A stretch of 64,000 nt of DNA, from positions 186,001 through 250,000 of the forward strand of contig NZ_JAHWFK010000034.1 in the NCBI RefSeq assembly GCF_019710575.1. Reading direction: 5' to 3'. Every line of letters starts with the position of its first letter. Position 1 is the stretch's first letter. Positions 17,838 to 26,800 of this stretch are shown one piece after another. The stretch comes from Paractinoplanes polyasparticus (GTDB lineage: Bacteria; Actinomycetota; Actinomycetes; Mycobacteriales; Micromonosporaceae). The notes beneath the pieces are model-generated. The model saw only the letters and a list, made by a program, of their open reading frames with translations, did not search any database and was not told the DNA's origin. The translations under genes were made by a program, and so were the position numbers.

Positions 17838-18562
17838 TGGTAGACCCTCCGCTGGTCAGGAGGCGGAATCTCGGCGCCCTTGTACTCGACGGGCACGCCG
17901 CCGAGCGGGTAATCCTTGCGCTGCGGGAAGCCTTCCCAGTCGTCCGGCATCAGCACCCGGGTCAGGTTCGGGTGGCCGGTGAAGACCACCCCGAACATGT
18001 CGTACGTCTCCCGCTCCTGCCAGTCGGCGGTCGGGTAGACGCTGGTGACACTGGGGAGGCTGCCGCCGGCCGGGATGGCCGCCTCGAGGCGTACCCGGCG
18101 GCGGTAGGTCATCGAGGTCAGGTGGTAGATCACGTGCAGCCGGCGGGCGTCGCTGTTCAGGTAGTCCACGCCGGACACCGAGGAGCACAGCTCGAAGCGC
18201 AGCGCCTCGTCGTCCCGCATGATCTGGGCGACCTCGAGGACCCGCTCGGGCTTGATGTGGAGGGTCAGCTCGCCGCGGTCGACGACGACCTTCTCGATGG
18301 CGTCGGCGAAACCGGGGTACGCCTCCTCGAGCGCATCGGTGACCTCGTCGAAGTACCCGCCGTAGGGCTTGGCGGTGCCGACGATCTCGGGGTGCCGGCG
18401 GACCAGGCCGCCGAAGCCGGAGACGTCGCCGGTGCCGGTGATGCCGAACATGCCCTTACGCGGGCTCGACGGCACCTGGGCCGGCGCGTTGACGTCGGCG
18501 CCGACCGGGTCGGCGCTGACCGGCACACCACCGGTGCTGGACTCGTTCGGTTCGATGGTCAC
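17834..18562 (-). CDS. nuoC: NADH-quinone oxidoreductase subunit C
   Basis: 30-kDa-type peripheral subunit of complex I. The family signature is visible: ERETYDMFGVVFTGHPNLTR followed by MPDDWEGFPQRKDYPLGGVP. The start is the GTG at 18562 (VTIEPNESS), overlapping the nuoB stop as GTGA; the protein is 242 residues. The first 60 residues are a variable acidic leader. It is separate from nuoD here, unlike the fused NuoCD of enterobacteria. It packs against NuoD in the connecting arm. Confidence 0.95.
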   Translation of the reverse strand: MTIEPNESSTGGVPVSADPVGADVNAPAQVPSSPRKGMFGITGTGDVSGFGGLVRRHPEIVGTAKPYGGYFDEVTDALEEAYPGFADAIEKVVVDRGELTLHIKPERVLEVAQIMRDDEALRFELCSSVSGVDYLNSDARRLHVIYHLTSMTYRRRVRLEAAIPAGGSLPSVTSVYPTADWQERETYDMFGVVFTGHPNLTRVLMPDDWEGFPQRKDYPLGGVPVEYKGAEIPPPDQRRVYQ

Positions 18563-19227
18563 TTGCCCTCCCGGAGGTGGGGCTGGAGTTTCATCCAGTT
18601 CTCGATGCGCAGCTGTTCCTCGCGGCCTTCCTTGACCGCCTGGGTCCATTCCGCGCGCCGGGTCTTGTCGACCCGGTACGACGACGGCATCGCGCCCGGC
18701 GCCACGATCGGCAGCTTGCCCTCGGCCCGGCGTGCCTCGAGCATCTTCTTGCCGTTCGGGCCGAGCGGCGCCGCCATGACCTTCTCGCGCATCTTGAGGA
18801 TGGCGTCGATCAGCATCTCGGGCCGCGGCGGGCAGCCGGGCAGGTAGATGTCGACCGGGACGATGTGGTCGACGCCCTGCACGATGGCGTAGTTGTTGAA
18901 CATGCCGCCGGACGAGGCGCACACGCCCATCGAGATCACCGAGCGCGGCTCGGGCATCTGGTCGTAGATCTGGCGGACGACGGGGGCCATCTTCTGGCTC
19001 ACCCGGCCCGCGACGATCATCAGGTCGGCCTGACGGGGCGAGGCCCGGAAGACCTCCATGCCCCACCGGCCGAGGTCGTAGTGCGGGCCGCCGGCGGCCA
19101 TCATTTCGATGGCACAGCAGGCCAGGCCGAAGGTCGCGCCCCAGAACGAGGACTTACGGGCCCAGTTCGAGACCTTCTCGACGGAGGTGAGCAGGATTCC
19201 GGCAGGGAGTTTCTCTTCGATACCCAT
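18559..19227 (-). CDS. nuoB: NADH-quinone oxidoreductase subunit B
   Basis: Binds the terminal 4Fe-4S cluster N2, which hands electrons to the quinone. The tandem cysteines C37-C38 (GLACCAIEMMA) and the later cysteines in SMGVCASSGGMF and LPGCPPRPE are all present. Length 222 residues; the C-terminal 40 residues after the core are typical of actinobacterial NuoB. ATG at 19227 lies 6 bp after the nuoA stop; the end overlaps nuoC by 4 bp. Confidence 0.96.
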   Translation of the reverse strand: MGIEEKLPAGILLTSVEKVSNWARKSSFWGATFGLACCAIEMMAAGGPHYDLGRWGMEVFRASPRQADLMIVAGRVSQKMAPVVRQIYDQMPEPRSVISMGVCASSGGMFNNYAIVQGVDHIVPVDIYLPGCPPRPEMLIDAILKMREKVMAAPLGPNGKKMLEARRAEGKLPIVAPGAMPSSYRVDKTRRAEWTQAVKEGREEQLRIENWMKLQPHLREGK

Positions 19228-19233
19228 GACGCA

Positions 19234-19599
19234 TCAGTCCCAGTTCAGTCCGCCACGCCGCCACACGTACGTGTAGGCGATGAAGACGGTGACGATGAAG
19301 AGAACCATCTCGACGAATCCGAAGAGGCCGAGCGCTCCGAAGGAGACGGCCCACGGGTACAGGAAGATGGTCTCGATGTCGAAGATGATGAAGAGCATCG
19401 CGGTCAGATAGAACTTGACCGGAAAGCGCCCGCCGCCCACGGGCTGCGGCGCCGGTTCGATCCCGCACTCGTACGCGTCGAGTTTGGCGCGGTTGTAGCG
19501 GTGCGGGCCGACGATCGGGGCGATCGACACCGAGAACAACGCGAAGAGCGCGCCGAGGATCAGTAACCCGACGATCGGGACGTAGGGGTTGACCGTCAT
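19234..19599 (-). CDS. nuoA: NADH-quinone oxidoreductase subunit A
   Basis: Three-helix membrane subunit (121 residues) equivalent to mitochondrial ND3. The conserved loop YECGIEPAP and the following RFPVKFYLTAMLFIIFDIE, with the membrane acidic residues, identify it clearly. It is the first gene of the 14-gene operon. A good Shine-Dalgarno (AGGAGA) lies just upstream of the ATG. The 109 bp back to the reductase gene at 19709 should hold the nuo promoter or a processing site; I see no clear sigma-70 hexamers there. Confidence 0.95.
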   Translation of the reverse strand: MTVNPYVPIVGLLILGALFALFSVSIAPIVGPHRYNRAKLDAYECGIEPAPQPVGGGRFPVKFYLTAMLFIIFDIETIFLYPWAVSFGALGLFGFVEMVLFIVTVFIAYTYVWRRGGLNWD

Positions 19600-19708
19600 G
19601 ATCTCTCCTGCTCGACTTTCCGAACGGTTTTCCTTCTGTGTTCCGCTGCGGTCGTACTCAGCTGTTGCACACTATTAGTCCGTTTTGACCGAGATTCGTG
19701 CGGGGTGC

Positions 19709-21004
19709 TCATACTGCCGGGGCGACCTTCGTCAGCCCGTTGATCACGCGGTCCATCGCGTCGCCGCCGCGCGGGTCGGTCAGATTGGCCAGCAGTTTCA
19801 GAACGAACCGCATCAGTGTCGGATGCGGCATGCCATGTTTGGTGGCGATCCGCATGATTTGAGGGTTCCCGATCAACTTCACGAACACGCCACCGAGCCG
19901 GTAATAACCGCCGAACCGCAGGCTGAGTTCCGTGGGATAGGCCCGCAGCGCACGCTCGCGGTCGGCGCCGGCCGGGCGGGCGAGCGCCTGAACCGCGACC
20001 TCGGCCGCCAGCTCGCCGCTCTCCATCGCGTACGCGATGCCCTCGCCGTTCATCGGGTTGACCATGCCGCCGGAGTCGCCGACCAGCATCATGCCGCGGG
20101 TGTAGTGCGGAACCCGGTTGAAGCCCATCGGCAGGGCGGCGCCCAGGATCGGGCCGTCCGCGTTGGCCTCGTCGCGCAGTCCCCAGTCGGCCGGGGTTCC
20201 GGCCAGCCAGTCGGTGAGCATCGCGCGGTAGTTGGTCTTGCCGAACGCGCTCGAGCTGTTGAGGATGCCCAGGCCCACGTTGACCCGGCCGTCGCCCAAG
20301 CCGAAGATCCAGCCGTAGCCGGGGAGCAGGCGGTCGCGGTCGGTCGAGCTGCGCAGCTCGAGCCAGGACTCGAGGTAGTCGTCGTCGGCCCGGACCGGCG
20401 ACTGGTAGTAGCGCCGGACGGCCACGCCGAGCGGGCGGTCGTCGCGCTTGGCCAGGCCCATCGCGATCGGGAGCTTGCCCGAGACGCCGTCGGCCGCGAT
20501 GACCAGCGGAGCCCGGAACTGCACGAGCTCCTTGCCCGGGCCGCTCTTGGCCTCGACACCGATCGCCCGGCCGTCCTCGTCGAGCACCGGACCGGTCACG
20601 TTCACGCCGGTACGCAGGATGGCACCGGCCTCGACGGCCCGGTTCGCGAGCATGTCGTCAAAATCCAGGCGGGTGCGCACCAGGCCGTAGCTGGGGAAGC
20701 TGGCCAGGTCGGGCCAGTCGAGTTCGAGGCGTACGCCGCCACCGATCACCCGCAGGCCCTTGTTCTGCAGCCAGCCGGCCTTCTCGGAGGTGTCGATGCC
20801 CATGCGCACGAGCTGGCGGACGGCGCGCGGGGTCAACCCGTCGCCGCAGACCTTTTCGCGCGGGAACTCGGTCTTTTCCAGCAGCAGGACTCTGAGTCCG
20901 TGCCGCGCCAGGTGATAGGCCGCCGCTGAGCCGCCCGGACCGGCTCCGACGACGATGACATCAGCCTCGTCGGCGATGAGTCCGGATGGTACTTGGTTGC
21001 GCAC
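19709..21004 (-). CDS. Geranylgeranyl reductase family FAD-dependent oxidoreductase (MenJ-like)
   Basis: FAD-dependent reductase of 431 residues. The dinucleotide-binding motif is VVGAGPGG (G20, G22, G25), followed by the family's EKVCGDGLTPRAVRQL (near residues 50-65) and a second FAD motif GLMLVGDSGGMVNPMNGEGI-type stretch (MLVGDSGGMVNPMNGEGIA). Such proteins hydrogenate isoprenoid chains; the mycobacterial member MenJ saturates one double bond of the menaquinone side chain. With nuo genes downstream and ubiE upstream, partial saturation of menaquinone is the likely role, by context. The ATG at 21004 has an AGGTG-type site in front. A CRP-like palindrome lies 26-41 bp upstream. Confidence 0.85.
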   Translation of the reverse strand: MRNQVPSGLIADEADVIVVGAGPGGSAAAYHLARHGLRVLLLEKTEFPREKVCGDGLTPRAVRQLVRMGIDTSEKAGWLQNKGLRVIGGGVRLELDWPDLASFPSYGLVRTRLDFDDMLANRAVEAGAILRTGVNVTGPVLDEDGRAIGVEAKSGPGKELVQFRAPLVIAADGVSGKLPIAMGLAKRDDRPLGVAVRRYYQSPVRADDDYLESWLELRSSTDRDRLLPGYGWIFGLGDGRVNVGLGILNSSSAFGKTNYRAMLTDWLAGTPADWGLRDEANADGPILGAALPMGFNRVPHYTRGMMLVGDSGGMVNPMNGEGIAYAMESGELAAEVAVQALARPAGADRERALRAYPTELSLRFGGYYRLGGVFVKLIGNPQIMRIATKHGMPHPTLMRFVLKLLANLTDPRGGDAMDRVINGLTKVAPAV

Positions 21005-21029
21005 GCCACACCTCCGTCTCGCAGCGGCT

Positions 21030-21045
21030 CGTGAAACAGTTCACA
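21030..21045 (-). promoter_or_regulatory. Possible CRP/FNR-family binding site upstream of the reductase gene
   Basis: On the minus strand the sequence reads TGTGA-ACTGTT-TCACG, one mismatch from the CRP/GlxR consensus TGTGA-N6-TCACA. It lies 26-41 bp before the start codon of the MenJ-like reductase, a position that would suit control of this respiratory gene and perhaps the nuo genes behind it. Assignment rests on the motif only. Confidence 0.35.
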
Positions 21046-21101
21046 AGCGGCCCAAGTCGGAGTCTAGGACGGCCATCGACGGTCGTTCCGGTAAGGGAAC
21101 C

Positions 21102-21371
21102 CTAACTGTTTCGGCCGGGTGAATTGCCCTGTGTGAGAACTCTGTCGGCTGCGGTACGGGCATCGCCGTCCAGAAAGTCCCGGAAGTTGCCCTCCATGGC
21201 CTTGTCGAGGGCCACGATCAGGTTGTCGACCAGCTCCTGGGCCAGGTCAGGGTCCTGCGCGGCGACCAGGCGGAGGCGGGTGGCGAGCTCCATGCCGCGG
21301 CGCTCGCCGGCTTCGCTCTCGTCGATCGCGATGTCGATGTCGGTGTCTTCGAGGTGCCCGAACGTCGTCAT
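21102..21371 (-). CDS. Hypothetical acidic small protein
   Basis: I do not recognise this gene. From the ATG at 21371 it encodes 89 residues beginning MTTFGHLEDTDIDIAIDE: acidic, predicted helical, without signal peptide, membrane segment or cysteines (NLIVALDKAMEGNFRDFLDG is the most conserved-looking part). The frame is open further upstream to 21452, but that part overlaps the repeats behind ubiE and is low complexity. It lies between ubiE and the MenJ-like reductase on the same strand and might be cotranscribed with them. Codon use fits the neighbours, which is the main reason to keep it; no clear Shine-Dalgarno is seen. Confidence 0.5.
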   Translation of the reverse strand: MTTFGHLEDTDIDIAIDESEAGERRGMELATRLRLVAAQDPDLAQELVDNLIVALDKAMEGNFRDFLDGDARTAADRVLTQGNSPGRNS

Positions 21372-21424
21372 GAAACCGAGCCAAACAGCGTTCGGCGCGT
21401 TTCGGGGCCAAAGCCCGTTTTTAC

Positions 21425-21543
21425 CCTCTTTAGGCGGTCGCGGCCCGTGCATCGCGCTTCAGGCCTTGGCGGCCTGGTACAGCGTGCCTCAGGCCTTGGT
21501 GGCCCGGTGCGGAGCGCCTCAGGCTTTGGTGGCCCGGTGCAGC
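21425..21543. repeat. Tandem 30-bp repeat of the ubiE 3' end including its stop codon
   Basis: Four head-to-tail copies with a period of 30 bp: 21514-21543 (the real end of ubiE with its TGA), 21484-21513, 21454-21483, and a weaker 29-bp fourth copy at 21425-21453. Each of the first three encodes a version of HRATKA followed by TGA on the minus strand. It fills much of the gap between ubiE and the small hypothetical gene. Confidence 0.85.
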
Positions 21544-22214
21544 GCGACGATGCCGCCGGTGAGGTTCCGCCAGCCCACCCGGCTCCACGGCCCGGCCGCG
21601 GCGATTCGCCCGGCCAGGGCCGGCTGGTCGGGCCAGGCGCGGATCGACTCGGCCAGATACACGTACGCGTCGGGGTTGCTCGACACGGAGCGGGCGACAG
21701 CCGGCAGCGAGCGCATGACGTACCCCATGTAGACGGTGCGGAAGGGCGCGTTGACGGGGTGGCTGAACTCGCACACCACCAGCCGCCCGCCCGGCCGCGT
21801 GACCCGGCCCAGTTCCCGCAGCGCGCCCTCGACATCCACCACGTTGCGCAGCGCGAACGAGATCGTGACCGCGTCGAACGTCTCGTCGGCGAACGGCAGC
21901 CGCAGCGCGTCCCCGGCGACCAGCGGCACCCTCGGCCGCGCGCGGCGGCCGGCCAGCAGCATGCCGGTGGAGAGGTCGGCACCCACCGCGAACGCTCCCG
22001 ACCGGCCCAGTTCCTCGGTCGAGATGCCGGTGCCGGCGCCCACGTCGAGCACCCGCTCGCCCGGCCGCAGAGCCAGCGCCGCACGCGTCGCCCGCCGCCA
22101 ACCACGATCCTGCCCGAAGGAGAGCACCGTGTTGGTCAGGTCGTACCGCTCGGCCACGCCGTCGAACATCTCGGCGACCTCATGCGGCTGCTTGTCCAGG
22201 TCTGCGCGCGTCAC
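21519..22214 (-). CDS. ubiE: Demethylmenaquinone methyltransferase (UbiE/MenG)
   Basis: SAM-dependent C-methyltransferase catalysing the last step to menaquinone. Motif I is LDVGAGTGIS (residues 56-65); MFDGVAERYDLTN near the N-terminus is the hallmark of UbiE/MenG; ISFALRNVVDVEGALREL and LVVCEFSHPVN are the other family blocks. Length 231 residues from the GTG at 22214 (VTRADLDKQPHEV), where family homology starts; the frame is open to 22379 but those residues are unlike the family. The gene lies downstream of mqnC on the same strand, but 318 bp with several hairpins separate them. Its last codons are repeated downstream three more times. Confidence 0.93.
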   Translation of the reverse strand: MTRADLDKQPHEVAEMFDGVAERYDLTNTVLSFGQDRGWRRATRAALALRPGERVLDVGAGTGISTEELGRSGAFAVGADLSTGMLLAGRRARPRVPLVAGDALRLPFADETFDAVTISFALRNVVDVEGALRELGRVTRPGGRLVVCEFSHPVNAPFRTVYMGYVMRSLPAVARSVSSNPDAYVYLAESIRAWPDQPALAGRIAAAGPWSRVGWRNLTGGIVALHRATKA

Positions 22215-22284
22215 GCATCCAACTCTCTCACCCGTGCGGCCGCCCCCGCCCGCCACCCTGAACTGGACTGAACGCCGGCATACA

Positions 22285-22318
22285 GAACGGGCGGGATGGT
22301 TACCCATCCCGCCCGTTC
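22285..22318 (-). terminator. Perfect 15-bp hairpin between mqnC and ubiE
   Basis: gaacgggcgggatgg (22285-22299) and its exact complement (22304-22318) enclose a 4-nt loop (ttac). It lies downstream of mqnC and 67 bp upstream of the ubiE start. No T tract follows on either strand. It could end the mqnC transcript or act in the ubiE leader. Confidence 0.55.
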
Positions 22319-22400
22319 CTTGTGCGTTATATATACGACCGCCATCGGTCGGGTCCGCGGCCATCACCGGGCTGATCAAGTCCCGGGGATGAAGTTCTCG

Positions 22401-22518
22401 GTGTTACGCAGGCACCGTAACCAGGCCCGTAACACCGGCAACAGAGGTTCACGCTCCTCGTTACCGAGGAGCAACCCGCCCTCCCCGGTTCGGGGAGCGA
22501 CACCTGACCGAACGGTCA
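22401..22518. promoter_or_regulatory. Cluster of inverted repeats behind mqnC
   Basis: Four perfect inverted repeats in 118 bp: gtgttacg/cgtaacac (22401-22435), gctcctcg/cgaggagc with 4-nt loop (22453-22472), ctccccg/cggggag with 3-nt loop (22481-22497), and TGACCG-AA-CGGTCA (22505-22518). The last has the form of a TetR-family operator; the others can fold as RNA stem-loops. The whole 22215-22532 gap has no gene. Function is not established. Confidence 0.45.
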
Positions 22519-22532
22519 ACCGCGACTGGCTG

Positions 22533-23774
22533 TCAGGACGCTTCGACCAGCGGTAGCTGGGTGCGGCCGGCGCCGCCGCCGGGCATCGCGATCGATGAGA
22601 AGTGCGAGACCACGCGGTCGTCGGTCGGGTCGTCGGCCGGCGTACGGTGCACCGCCAGGTGGCGGTAGAGGGTGTCGCGCTGGGCCGGGATGCGGTCGCC
22701 GGTGCGGATCATCCAGATCAGCTCGTGCAGGTTGGACCGGTGCCGGGCGCCGGCCGAGGAGATCACGTTCTCCTCCAGCATGATCGAGCCGAGGTCGTCG
22801 ACGCCGATGTGCAGCGAGAGCTGGCCGACGTCCTTGCCGGTGGTCAGCCAGGACGCCTGCAGGTGGGACACGTTGTCGAAAAACAGCCGGGACATCGCCA
22901 GGAACCGCAGGTATTCCATCGTCGTGGCCTGGGTGCGACCCTTGAGGTGGTTGTTCTCGGGCTGATAGGTCCACGGAATAAAAGCCCGGAAACCTCCGAC
23001 GTCGTGGCTGGTCTCCACCGCGTCGTCGCGGTAGCCGTTGGCCACCGCCAGGTCCTGTACGTCGCGGATCATCCGGATGTGCTCGATGCGCTCGGTGTGC
23101 GTCTCGCCCGTGCCCATCATCATCGTGGCCGTCGACGAGAGGCCGTTGCGGTGCGCGACCGCCATCACCTCGAGCCAGCGGGCGCCGCTCTCCTTGAGCG
23201 GGGCGATGGCCTTGCGCGGCCGGTCGGGCAGCATCTCGGCCCCGGCCCCGGCGATCGAGTCGAGCCCGGCCGCCTTGATCCGGACGACGGCGTCCTCGAT
23301 CGAGACGCCCGAGACCTTGGCCATGTGCAGGATCTCGCTGGGGCCGATCGAGTGGATGGCGAGCTGCGGATAGGCCTGCTTGACCGAGGAGAAGAGGTTC
23401 TCGTAGTACTCCACGCCGAACTCGGGGTGGTGGCCGCCCTGCAGCATCACCTGGGTGGCGCCGAGATCGAGCGCCTCGCCGCAGCGGTGCAGAATCTCTT
23501 CCATCGGGTGGGCCCAGCCCTCATTGTGCTTGGGCGCGCGGAAGAAGGCGCAGAACTTGCAGGCCGTCACGCAGACGTTCGTGTAGTTGATGTTGCGGTC
23601 GATCAGATAGGTGACGATGCCCTCGGGGTGGCGCCGGCGGCGGACAGCGTCAGCAGCCTCACCCAGCGCGTGGAAGGGCGCTTCCGTGTAGATGAGCAGC
23701 GCCTCCTCGGGCGTGATCCGCCCGCCGTCGGCGGCTCGCTGCAGGATGCTGTCGATCTCCGGGTTCGCCGTCAC
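22533..23774 (-). CDS. mqnC: Cyclic dehypoxanthinyl futalosine synthase
   Basis: Radical-SAM enzyme of the futalosine pathway that cyclises dehypoxanthine futalosine. The 4Fe-4S cysteines are C68, C72 and C75 (CVTACKFC) after YLIDRNINYTNV, a sequence typical of MqnC. Later blocks such as QGGHHPEFGVEYYENLF, GAGAEMLPDRPRKAIAP and FIPWTYQPENNHL separate it from MqnE and CofH. Length 413 residues. It is divergent from the SNF2 helicase gene. MqnC acts after MqnB and before MqnD; neither of those is in the window. Confidence 0.94.
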   Translation of the reverse strand: MTANPEIDSILQRAADGGRITPEEALLIYTEAPFHALGEAADAVRRRRHPEGIVTYLIDRNINYTNVCVTACKFCAFFRAPKHNEGWAHPMEEILHRCGEALDLGATQVMLQGGHHPEFGVEYYENLFSSVKQAYPQLAIHSIGPSEILHMAKVSGVSIEDAVVRIKAAGLDSIAGAGAEMLPDRPRKAIAPLKESGARWLEVMAVAHRNGLSSTATMMMGTGETHTERIEHIRMIRDVQDLAVANGYRDDAVETSHDVGGFRAFIPWTYQPENNHLKGRTQATTMEYLRFLAMSRLFFDNVSHLQASWLTTGKDVGQLSLHIGVDDLGSIMLEENVISSAGARHRSNLHELIWMIRTGDRIPAQRDTLYRHLAVHRTPADDPTDDRVVSHFSSIAMPGGGAGRTQLPLVEAS

Positions 23775-23886
23775 GTTGTCGAGGTTACGTCCCCGCCTCC
23801 CCTGTCGTCAGTCTGCTGGTCGCGTGGCAATGAGCACTTCGGGCGCCGCCTCGTTACTCTCGATGAGTTTCTTCCAGGGGGTGGAT

Positions 23887-26800
23887 GTGCTCGTCGTGCA
23901 TGGTGGCTGGGTGCCGGGCGCGGGCCGCCAGGGTCAGCTCGCTCTCTGGGCCGAGGATCCGGCCCTGCCCCTGACCACCGGTTCCCGAGCGCAGCAGCGG
24001 GCCCATCCCTTCGCTGTCGCCGCCGAGACGCTGCTGACGGCGCTGACCGAATCGTCGGATGATGTCGGCGAAGCGCTCGCCCCGGCCACGACCGGCACGC
24101 AGACACTTCAGCTGCCCGGCACGGCACGCGGACCGCTGCCCTCCCCCGACACCGGCGCCGAGCCCGCCACCCGCGGTGTCCGGCTCGGCGCGTGGAACGT
24201 GCCTGTCCTGCTGGTGCCCGGTGACTCCGCGCTGACCGCACTGGGCGCTCTCTCCGATCCCGATCCCGCCGCGTCCTGGCTGGCCGGGTCCTCCCTGCGG
24301 TATCTCAGCGTCCTGGCCGGCCACGCCTGCGATCTCGCCCGCCGGGGTCGCCTGCTGCCCCAGCTGGTGACCGAGGCCGGCGTGGCCACCGCTCGCTGGC
24401 GCCCGGTGCTGACCGGCGCCGACGCCGCCACGCACCGTGATTTCGCCACCGCCATGCCCGCCGTCGTCCGCGCCACCGGCGGCGGGGTGGGCCCGACTCT
24501 GCGGGACGCCGTCGAGGCGCTGGTCGACGGGGCCGCGCGCACGGTCATGCCCGAGCGGATTCTGCTCGGCCATCGCGCGGGACCGAAGGCGCCCCTGCCC
24601 GACCGCTGGATAGCCGCACTCACCGCTGACGATCCGGCCCTGCCCGGCGCCCGGCCCGGGGAGGAGCGTGACCTGCGGGCGGCGCTCGACGAATGGCTGC
24701 GGGCCGCGCACGAGGCGAACGGCCCGATCCGGGTCAGCTTCCGGCTGCGCGAACCGGCGCCCGAGACCGACATGTGGGGCCTCGAGTTCGCTCTGCAGTC
24801 GGCCGAGGACCCGAGTCTCTACCTTCCGGCCGCCGAGGTGTGGGCCGGTGGCCGCTTCCCCGGGCTGCCGCCGCGACCCGACGAGACGCTGCTGGCCGGG
24901 CTCGGCCGGGCGGTGCGGTTGTTCCGGCTGCTGCACGTGGCCCTGCGCGATCAGGAACCCGCCGCCATGGAGCTCGACACCGCCGAGGCGCACGAGTTCC
25001 TGCAGCAGGCGGCGCCGCTGCTGCAGGCGGCCGGGTTCGGTGTGCAACTGCCCGCCTGGGCCGGCCGCAAGGCGGTCGGGCTCAAGCTGACAACCCGGTC
25101 CAAGTCTCGCAGCAGCGGGTCGAAGGCGATGGCCGATTCCGGCTTCGGTCTCGACGAGCTGGTCGACTTCCGGCTCGACCTGGTCATCGGCGAGGCTGCG
25201 GTCACCGCTGAGGAGCTGGCCGAGCTGGCCCGGCTCAAGGTTCCCCTCGTCCGGGTGCGGGGCCAGTGGGTCGAGCTCGACGACCGCCAGCTGCGCGCGG
25301 CACTCAAGGCGGTCGGCAAGCGCCGCGAGGGCGAGCTGACCGCGGGCGAGGTGCTCCAGCAGGTGGTCGACGGCGGTGAGGAAGACCTGCCGCTGGTCGA
25401 GGTCGACGCCGACGGCATGCTCGGCGACCTGCTCTCCGGGCAGGCGGCCGAGCGGCTGACCCCGGTTCCGACGCCGCCCACCTTCCAGGGCAGCCTGCGC
25501 CCGTACCAGGAACGCGGCCTTTCCTGGCTGCACTTCCTGTCCCGCCTGGGTTTGGGCGGCATCCTCGCCGACGACATGGGCCTGGGCAAGACGGCTCAGA
25601 CGCTGTCCCTGCTTCTGGCCGAGCGGGCCGATGCGAGCTCCACTTCGGAGTCTGCAGTGCCCGAGTTCCTCCAGCCACCCGAGGTCGCGCCGACTCTGCT
25701 CATCTGTCCTATGTCTCTGGTCAGCAACTGGCACAAGGAGGCGGCCAAGTTCGCGCCCAGCCTGCGGGTCTACGTGCACCATGGCGGAACCCGCCAGCGT
25801 GGGGCCGACTTCGACGCTGCCGTGCGGAGTGCGGATCTCGTGGTCACGACGTACGGCACCGCGGTGCGTGACCTGGAGGCGTTGCGCAGCGTCCACTGGG
25901 GACGCGTGGTGTGCGACGAGGCGCAGGCCATCAAGAACAGCGGCACCCGTCAGGCGCAGGCCGTCCGCGCTGTCCCGGCCCGTTCCCGTCTCGCATTGAC
26001 CGGCACGCCCGTCGAGAACCACCTGGCCGAACTGTGGTCCATCATGGACTTTTGCAACCCGGGGCTGCTCGGACCGGCCAAGCGGTTCCGGCGCCGCTTC
26101 CAGGAGCCGATCGAGGTGCGGCAGGACGAGGACGCCGCCGCCGCCCTGAAGCGGGCCACCGGGCCGTTCGTCCTGCGGCGCCTCAAGACCGACAAGACGA
26201 TCATCTCGGATCTGCCCGAGAAGAACGAGATGAAGGTCTGGTGCACCCTCACGCCCGAGCAGGCGACGCTCTATCAGGCCGTCGTCGAGGACATGATGGA
26301 AGCCATCTCGGGCAGCGAGGGCATTCAGCGCCGGGGCAACGTGCTGGCCGCGATGACCAAACTCAAGCAGGTCTGCAATCACCCCGCCCACCTGCTCAAG
26401 GACGGTTCGCGTCTGCCCGCGCGCTCGGGCAAGCTGGCCCGCCTGGAGGAACTGGCCGAAGAGATCATCGAGGACGGCGACAAGGCCCTGGTCTTCACGC
26501 AGTACTCGGAATGGGGCTCCCTGCTCCAGCCCTATCTGGCGGCGCATCTCGACCGGCCGGTGCTCTGGCTCCACGGTGGACTCTCGAAGGCGAAGCGGGA
26601 CGACCTGGTCGAGCGGTTCCAGAACGACGACGAGCCGATGCTGTTCCTGCTCTCGCTCAAGGCGGCCGGCACCGGCCTCAACCTGACGGCGGCCAACCAT
26701 GTCGTCCACTTCGACCGGTGGTGGAATCCGGCGGTCGAGAATCAGGCCACCGACCGCGCCTTCCGCATTGGACAGTCGCGCAATGTGCAGGTTCGTAAGT

